Assembly (NCBI RefSeq): GCF_001245615.1
Contig: NZ_CWKH01000001.1
Span: 2,604,001-2,668,000 of the forward strand
Reading direction: 5' to 3'
Length of the DNA: 64,000 nucleotides
Source: Mycolicibacterium neworleansense
GTDB taxonomy: Bacteria; Actinomycetota; Actinomycetes; Mycobacteriales; Mycobacteriaceae
The position numbers and the translations under genes were made by a program. The notes under the pieces are model-generated. The model did no database searches. It saw only the letters and a program-made list of their open reading frames with translations, and had not been told where the DNA came from. This document shows, piece by piece, positions 59,427 through 64,000 of the stretch. Numbering within the stretch: the stretch's first letter is position 1; every line of letters begins with the position of its first letter.

Positions 59427-60058
59427 ACGCCGAGCCGCCCCTGATGGATCTGGCCCGTGACGAGCGGGCCGACCTTGCCGAATTCCTGGCGACCTTGACC
59501 CCCGAGGAATGGCAGACAGAGTCGTTGTGCTCCGGTTGGACCGTGAAAGATGTTGTGGCGCACGTCATCAGCTACGAGGATCTCAATCTTGCGGGGTTGT
59601 TCAAGCGCTTCGCGAAGGGACTGGTGGTGCGAGCCAACGAAGTCGGCGTCGCCGAATACTCGACCATGTCGACCGATGAGCTGCTCGCGTTTCTCAACCA
59701 GCACTTACGGCCGCGCGGCCTGACCGCCGGATTCGGCGGCATGATCGGCCTGGTCGACGGAACCGTCCACCATCAGGACATCCGCCGCGCACTCGGGCGC
59801 CCCCGCGCGGTGCCCATGCAGCGACTGCAACGCATCCTGCCGCTGGTGCCCGGCAACCCGCGGCTCGGTGCGGGCCGGCGCATTCGCGGCCTGCATCTGC
59901 GGGCCACCGACATCGGCTGGGAGCACGGCACCGGGCCCGAGGTCACCGGCACCGGCGAGGCCCTGCTGCTTGCCATGACCGGTCGCCGACAAGCCGCCGC
60001 GGAACTGACCGGCCCGGGCGCAGCCACCCTCCTCGGCCGACTCGGATCAACGAAATAA
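59423..60058 (+). CDS. Mycothiol-dependent maleylpyruvate isomerase-like (DinB-fold) protein
   Basis: 211 residues. The first helix bundle (LARDERADLAEFLATLTPEEWQTESLCSGWTVKDVVAHVISYE) has the W-x-V-x-D-V-x-A-H-x-x pattern of the DinB/MDMPI fold; His in DVVAHV and another in VDGTVHHQDI are likely zinc ligands. It probably uses mycothiol or a metal cofactor on an unknown substrate. Last gene of the ArsR-SRPBCC operon. Confidence 0.85.
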   Translation: MNAEPPLMDLARDERADLAEFLATLTPEEWQTESLCSGWTVKDVVAHVISYEDLNLAGLFKRFAKGLVVRANEVGVAEYSTMSTDELLAFLNQHLRPRGLTAGFGGMIGLVDGTVHHQDIRRALGRPRAVPMQRLQRILPLVPGNPRLGAGRRIRGLHLRATDIGWEHGTGPEVTGTGEALLLAMTGRRQAAAELTGPGAATLLGRLGSTK

Positions 60059-60194
60059 ACTGTGCCCCTAGCAGTTTGACACCGTGCGCGAGGTCTGTCC
60101 TCGGTCCCGCGTACTATGCACTTCAGAATCCGCTCGTCGCGATGTTGCGGGTGTGGCCGGTGGGGTGCACCAAGATCTCGGGACCCCATAATCG

Positions 60195-60248
60195 TTGTTC
60201 GAGCCCTTGATGGGGCGTAGAGTCCAAGACAGGTTGAGTTCACAGCCG
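60195..60248 (+). promoter_or_regulatory. Promoter and conserved leader of STAS gene 2
   Basis: TTGTTC (60195-60200), 17 bases containing CCTTGAT, TAGAGT (60218-60223), then a 20-base block (60229-60248) identical to 50024-50043. CGTCATCG follows the block in both loci. Confidence 0.65.
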
Positions 60249-60282
60249 CCCCGGAACGTCATCGGGTGCAGGGTTGTGATAT

Positions 60283-60302
60283 CCCCTGTGTCCAGGGGTT
60301 TT
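60283..60302 (+). terminator. Terminator-like hairpin in the STAS 2 leader
   Basis: CCCCTG-TGTC-CAGGGG and TTTT, about 35 bases past the conserved leader block and 57 before the ATG. It could act as an attenuator; it is not seen before STAS gene 1. Confidence 0.4.
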
Positions 60303-60358
60303 GAGCCCACAGAGCCTAAAGAGTGACGTGACCACAGTAGTCCTACTGAGGAGTCACA

Positions 60359-60781
60359 ATGTCCACCACAAACGTCGCGAAACAAACCGCGCCCCATGAC
60401 CACGCGCGCGCGCAATTCTGCGCCCAGTGGCTCTCACCGGCCACCGCGGTCATCAGCGTCCATGGCGAGCTGGACGCATCCAATGCCGCTGAACTGACGG
60501 AATGCGGATTCCGGCACTGCAGGCCGAGCAGACAAATCGTCCTCGATCTGAGTGAGGTCGAGTTCTTCGGCGCCGGCTGCTTCGCCTGCCTACACACCCT
60601 CAACGTGCGGTGCGCCGGCGAGAACGTCGACTGGGTACTGATCCCGAGCGCCGCCGTCTCCCGGGTCCTGGGGATCTGCGATCCCGCCCGAGCTCTGCCG
60701 ACTTCCACCGGACTGCCTGCCGCGCTGTCGATGCTGCGCGATCAGCCACGTCAGCTAGAGCTGGTGAACGTGCATCGTTAG
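60359..60781 (+). CDS. STAS-domain anti-sigma-factor antagonist 2
   Basis: 140 residues, the same length as STAS 1, and alignable without gaps over the first 75 residues. The core ATAVISVHGELDASNAAEL and VLDLSEVEFFGAGCF matches. At the usual phosphorylation site it has Ala72 where STAS 1 has Thr72, so it probably cannot be switched off by phosphorylation. GAGGAG lies seven bases before the ATG. It runs convergently into the RsbW-like gene with a four-base overlap. Confidence 0.88.
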   Translation: MSTTNVAKQTAPHDHARAQFCAQWLSPATAVISVHGELDASNAAELTECGFRHCRPSRQIVLDLSEVEFFGAGCFACLHTLNVRCAGENVDWVLIPSAAVSRVLGICDPARALPTSTGLPAALSMLRDQPRQLELVNVHR

Positions 60782-61281
60782 GGGCCTGCCGCGGCCCATC
60801 GCCGCCGGATCGTCAGCGAAATGCCGAGTGCCGGACAGCTCGTGCCGTTGTGCTCGACGTCGGCGACGAAGGTTTCGACCTTCTCGGTCAACGCCTCCAG
60901 TACCCGACGGCTGAAACCGCTCAGGGCCGGTCGGTCGGGGTGGCTACGGGAACCGTCACAGGCCGTCGACACCCGAACGTTGAGTTCGCGTGCCCGAGGG
61001 TCTTCGACCAGCACCAGGGCGGCTCCGGCCGGGGCCATGTCGATCAGTGCGGTGCACGCTTCATCAACCGCCAACTCAAGGTTGGCTGCCGTATCGCCGT
61101 TCAGGTCTTCATAGTTGGCCAGGCACCGCGTCATGGCTCTGACCATGGCCAGTGCATCGGGCCGGGCCGGCACCCGGAGTTCCACAGCGCCCGCTCCGCG
61201 CGTGTAACCAGATCCCCAGTGGGGTATTCGCCGACCGTGCAGCACAGTAAGCGGAGGGCTCGATGCCCGGTCGGTTGACAT
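60778..61281 (-). CDS. RsbW-like GHKL ATPase, orphan anti-sigma factor
   Basis: 167 residues. The N-box NLELAVDEACTALI matches that of RsbW at 51.3 kb. The N-terminal 30 residues are extra and unlike RsbW. No sigma factor gene lies beside it. By analogy it binds a sigma factor or an STAS protein, and STAS 2 is its likely partner. ATG 61281 overlaps a possible start of the divergent topoisomerase gene. Confidence 0.85.
   Translation of the reverse strand: MSTDRASSPPLTVLHGRRIPHWGSGYTRGAGAVELRVPARPDALAMVRAMTRCLANYEDLNGDTAANLELAVDEACTALIDMAPAGAALVLVEDPRARELNVRVSTACDGSRSHPDRPALSGFSRRVLEALTEKVETFVADVEHNGTSCPALGISLTIRRRWAAAGP
61202..61227 (+). promoter_or_regulatory. Possible SigF-type promoter of topoisomerase IB
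   Basis: GTGT (61202-61205), 16 bases, GGGTAT (61222-61227): one mismatch in the -35. It lies within the RsbW-like gene, on the plus strand toward the topoisomerase gene. Confidence 0.35.
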
Positions 61282-61333
61282 GTCTGTCGCGTACCCACGG
61301 TTGCCCAGTAGTCAAACCAGGGGTTCGGACCTG

Positions 61334-62353
61334 ATGAGGCTGCGTCGCAGTATCGTCGGCGGGCCGGGCTTGCGGCGCGTCCGCCGCGGCCGCGGGTTCC
61401 AGTACCGTGACGCCGATGGAGCCCCCGTCACCGATTCCGTGACGCTGCAACGGATCGACGAACTCGTCATCCCACCGGCATGGAAGAAGGTGTGGATCTG
61501 CCCGCACCCCAATGGGCACATCCAGGCCGTCGGTACCGATGTGGCCGGCCGACGCCAGTACATCTATCACTCCCAGTGGCAGGACGAGCGCGCTGAGGAG
61601 AAGTTCGACCGGGTACTCGAGTTGTCGACGACGCTGGTCGATTGGCGCGCTCACATCGCGAGCGATCTGCGACGGCGTGGGCTGGGCCGCGATCGGGTGC
61701 TGGCGCTCGGGCTACGACTGCTGGACCTCGGGTACTTCCGCGCCGGCGGGGACCAGTACGCCGAGGAGAACAACTCCTTCGGCATCGCCACCCTGCTGCG
61801 TGACCACATCACCATCCGCTCGGATGCGGTCGAATTCGACTATCCGGCCAAGAGCGGGGTACGGCGCACACTGCTGGTCGAGGATCCAGCGGTGGTGCGT
61901 GCCGTCCGATCGCTCCAACGGAGCCGGGGAAACGGCGATCGCCTGCTGGCTTATCACCACTCCTCGGAGTGGACAGAGGTCCACGCCCAGGATCTCAATC
62001 TGCGTTTCAAAGAGATGGTCGGTGCTGACTACACCGTGAAAGATCTCCGGACCTGGCATGGCACGGTGTTGGCGGCCGAGGCGTTCGTCGAGGCCGACCC
62101 TCCGGTAGACGACAAGGTGGTCAAACGCGTCGAATCCGCGGTGATGCGCGAAGTTGCCCATTCCCTGGGTAACACCCCCGCCGTCACCCGCAGCGCGTAC
62201 GTCGATCCCCGCGTGGTCGATGCATATCGAGCCGGGGTGACGATCGCGGCCGGCGCGCGCCGCGCTGCCCGCGTCCGGAACAGCGACAAACGTCAGGCGA
62301 TCCTGGAGGGCAGCACGGCCCGGCTGATCAGGAAGATGGGTAGGCGAACATGA
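61334..62353 (+). CDS. DNA topoisomerase IB
   Basis: 339 residues from ATG 61334. A poxvirus-type topoisomerase that relaxes DNA through a 3'-phosphotyrosine. The IPPAWKKVWICPHPNGHIQAVG segment, KDLRTWHGT (catalytic Arg) and the SAYVDPRVV Tyr near the end are present. The frame is open from an ATG at 61280, but the family usually starts with the MRLRRS segment used here. Its stop overlaps the start of the next gene (ATGA). A SigF-type box lies upstream. Confidence 0.9.
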   Translation: MRLRRSIVGGPGLRRVRRGRGFQYRDADGAPVTDSVTLQRIDELVIPPAWKKVWICPHPNGHIQAVGTDVAGRRQYIYHSQWQDERAEEKFDRVLELSTTLVDWRAHIASDLRRRGLGRDRVLALGLRLLDLGYFRAGGDQYAEENNSFGIATLLRDHITIRSDAVEFDYPAKSGVRRTLLVEDPAVVRAVRSLQRSRGNGDRLLAYHHSSEWTEVHAQDLNLRFKEMVGADYTVKDLRTWHGTVLAAEAFVEADPPVDDKVVKRVESAVMREVAHSLGNTPAVTRSAYVDPRVVDAYRAGVTIAAGARRAARVRNSDKRQAILEGSTARLIRKMGRRT

Positions 62354-62736
62354 CCCGAGAACCGAACCAGGCCGGCAAGGCCGAAAGTGCGTCGCAAGCA
62401 GCGACCACTTTGCTGGATGTGTTGAGCCGGTGGGCCGGCGCGCGGTGGACGGCAATGGCGGTGACGGCCAGCATGATCGTCTACCTGATCATCGGGGCTG
62501 CTGTGGGGTTCGACCACTGGTGGCAGGTGTTCGTACACTCGGCAGCCGCCATGGTGACTGTGCCGATGTTGTTTGTCCTGCAGCACACCACAAATCGGGA
62601 AACCTCCGCGGTCCTCATCAAGCTCGACGAGCTGATTCAGGCGACCACCCACGCCAAGGAAGACTTCGTCGACCTCGAGGATCAAGAGGTCTCCGACCAG
62701 GAGCAACTACACGACGAGCTGCACCATCGGACCTGA
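62350..62736 (+). CDS. Low-affinity iron permease family membrane protein
   Basis: 128 residues. Two hydrophobic helices (about 36-55 and 65-83) with HWWQVFVHSAAAMVTVPMLFVLQHTTNRE, the signature of the low-affinity iron permease family, then an acidic helical tail with ATTHAKEDFVDLEDQEV. Whether it carries iron is unproven. Co-translated with topoisomerase IB (ATGA). Confidence 0.85.
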   Translation: MTREPNQAGKAESASQAATTLLDVLSRWAGARWTAMAVTASMIVYLIIGAAVGFDHWWQVFVHSAAAMVTVPMLFVLQHTTNRETSAVLIKLDELIQATTHAKEDFVDLEDQEVSDQEQLHDELHHRT

Positions 62737-62745
62737 ACCGCCACA

Positions 62746-64000
62746 TCAGAAACCGCCGGGGCGCCCGTTGCCCAGGTACCGCAACCCCGCTGCGGTTACG
62801 GCGATCGGGTCGAGAACGTTGCGGGTGTCGACCACCACCGCCGACGGCGCCTGCTCGGCCACCCGTGGCCAGTTCACGTCCCGGAACTCGGGCCATTCCG
62901 TGAACACCACGATCGCGTCGGCCCCCTTGGTGGCCAGGTACGGGTCATCGACCGCCGCGACACCGGAGCGGCGCAACACGCCGTGATCCATCATGCCCAA
63001 TCTCGGGTCATACCCGGCGATCTGGGCCCCCGCTCCGCTGAGATCGCCGCACACCGCCAACGCCGGCGAATCCCGTACGTCACACGTTCCTGCTTTGAAG
63101 GTCAAGCCGAGTGCGGTGATCCGTGCATCGGAAAGCGGTACCGACATCGTCCGGTGCAGCGTGTCCACGATGCGACCGGTTTGCGCGGCATTGGTCTGAC
63201 AGGCCGCCGACACCTCGGCCAGTTCGACCCCGTAGCCGTGGCCGGTGTGCAGCAGTGCGGCGGTGTCCTTGGGCAGACACGAGCCACCCCAGCCCGGGCC
63301 CGGCTGAAGAAAGTGACGTCCGATCCGAATGTCGGCGCCCATGCACCGCGTGACGTCGCCGATGTCCGCTCCGAGCCGCGCGCACAGTTGGGCCAGCGAG
63401 TTGGCGTAGGAAACCTTCACGGCCAGAAAGGCATTGCTGGCATATTTGGCCAACTCCGCGCTCTCGGGGCTCATGCGCAACGCCGCGCCTGCGCCGGCAT
63501 CGTAGAGCTGCTCCACCGTGTCGGCCGCGGCCCCGTCGTCGGCCCCGATCAAGATCCGGTCCGGATTCCGGAAGTCGTAGACCGCATGGCTTTCCCGCAG
63601 GAACTCCGGGTTGGACACTGTCCGCACCTGCCGGCCGCACAGCCGCTCGGTCAACCGGCGCGTGGTGCCGACCGGAACGGTCGACTTCACCGCCAGAACC
63701 GCACCGGGTTCCAGTATTCCGGCAAGTTTCTCCACGGCCGCATCGACCGCACTCAGATCGGCCGAACCGTCGATCGCACTCGGTGTCGGCACACAGACGA
63801 ACACGACGTCCCGGTCCGCCAGTGCGGTGTAGTCGCCGCTGAATCTCAACGTGCCGGAATTCAGTCCGGCCCTCAGCAGCTCCGCCAGGCCCGGTTCGTC
63901 GACAGGAGTGTCGCCCGTTGCCAGCCGCGCCACCCGGTCGCCATCGATATCCACGCACACGGTGTCGTTCCGTCGCTCGGCCAGACACACAGCTGTGGTC
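62746..64000 (-). CDS. UDP-glucose/GDP-mannose dehydrogenase family protein, start outside window
   Basis: 418 residues visible; the frame runs to the last base and its N-terminal TTAVCLAER continues a GYVGLTTAVCLA-type loop, so the true start lies beyond the window. It oxidises a sugar nucleotide to the uronic acid in two NAD steps; the catalytic cysteine is in GGSCLPKD and FKAGTCDVRDSPAL closes the substrate site. It would serve envelope or capsule sugar synthesis. Convergent with the iron-permease gene. Confidence 0.92.
   Translation of the reverse strand, partial: TTAVCLAERRNDTVCVDIDGDRVARLATGDTPVDEPGLAELLRAGLNSGTLRFSGDYTALADRDVVFVCVPTPSAIDGSADLSAVDAAVEKLAGILEPGAVLAVKSTVPVGTTRRLTERLCGRQVRTVSNPEFLRESHAVYDFRNPDRILIGADDGAAADTVEQLYDAGAGAALRMSPESAELAKYASNAFLAVKVSYANSLAQLCARLGADIGDVTRCMGADIRIGRHFLQPGPGWGGSCLPKDTAALLHTGHGYGVELAEVSAACQTNAAQTGRIVDTLHRTMSVPLSDARITALGLTFKAGTCDVRDSPALAVCGDLSGAGAQIAGYDPRLGMMDHGVLRRSGVAAVDDPYLATKGADAIVVFTEWPEFRDVNWPRVAEQAPSAVVVDTRNVLDPIAVTAAGLRYLGNGRPGGF

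Larger units (their letters stand above)
60059..60358. other. Long leader and promoter region of STAS gene 2
   Basis: 300 bases without a gene. It holds the promoter and shared 20-base block (listed separately), a terminator-like hairpin CCCCTG-TGTC-CAGGGG followed by TTTT (60283-60302) inside the leader, and a CAGTA/TACTG stem just before the ribosome site. Confidence 0.6.

Overview
This window is chromosomal DNA from a mycobacterium, most likely an environmental Mycolicibacterium. The evidence is high GC, mycobacterial codon use, many GTG starts, and a gene order that follows the M. tuberculosis Rv3248c (sahH) to Rv3288c (usfY) segment almost gene by gene. The differences are extra blocks not found in M. 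tuberculosis at these positions. Homologue names come from recognised protein sequence and order; no database search was run.

Layout. 1-7.7 kb: the end of an unknown low-complexity protein, a secreted lipase, sahH, then the TetR-rubB-rubA-alkB alkane hydroxylase operon and an amino acid permease. 7.8-11.7 kb: a methyltransferase, an AurF-type diiron oxygenase and a FAD oxidoreductase. 11.7-15.4 kb: the mannose operon manA, SIS protein, manB. 15.5-20.6 kb: DUF3499, Rv3259 homologue, whiB2, coenzyme F420 genes fbiA-fbiB-Nudix, a gene remnant and a DUF732 secreted protein. 20.7-25.8 kb: cell-wall linker genes (nucleotidyltransferase, wbbL, rmlD) divergent from an LCP ligase. 25.9-32 kb: fadE25, a TetR gene, purE/purK, GtrA protein, CsbD, PH-domain protein and birA. 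32-38.4 kb: a steroid-catabolism-like cassette (KshA, KstD, FadD, SnoaL, PucR regulator) lying between birA and accD5, which are neighbours in M. tuberculosis. 38.5-49.9 kb: the acyl-CoA carboxylase genes accD5, accE5 and accA3, with maf, sseA, sufE, mdh and two paralogous membrane proteins. 50-55 kb: the sigF-rsbW locus with a convergent STAS gene and several small stress genes. 55-60 kb: a persulfide-type sulfur module (MFS, metallo-beta-lactamase-rhodanese, ArsR-rhodanese) and an ArsR-SRPBCC-DinB-like operon. 60-64 kb: a second STAS/anti-sigma pair, topoisomerase IB, an iron-permease-family protein and the start-truncated end of a sugar-nucleotide dehydrogenase.

How the genes work together. 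Several genes build the envelope: mannose donors, the rhamnosyl linker, its ligase and the acyl-CoA carboxylase feeding mycolates. fbiA and fbiB make F420, and an F420-dependent oxidoreductase lies at 52.4-53.4 kb. Stress control is the strongest theme. Besides sigF itself, sequences matching the SigF promoter pattern (GTTT, 15-16 bases, GGGTA) stand before csbD, a three-gene small-protein operon and the F420 oxidoreductase. The two STAS genes share a promoter and a 20-base leader block.

Many starts here have a TANNNT hexamer 6-8 bases upstream, the signature of leaderless mRNA, and I used this to choose several start codons. The observations I consider most worth following are the twin STAS modules, the steroid-like cassette and the ArsR-rhodanese regulator whose only cysteines are in its rhodanese loop.
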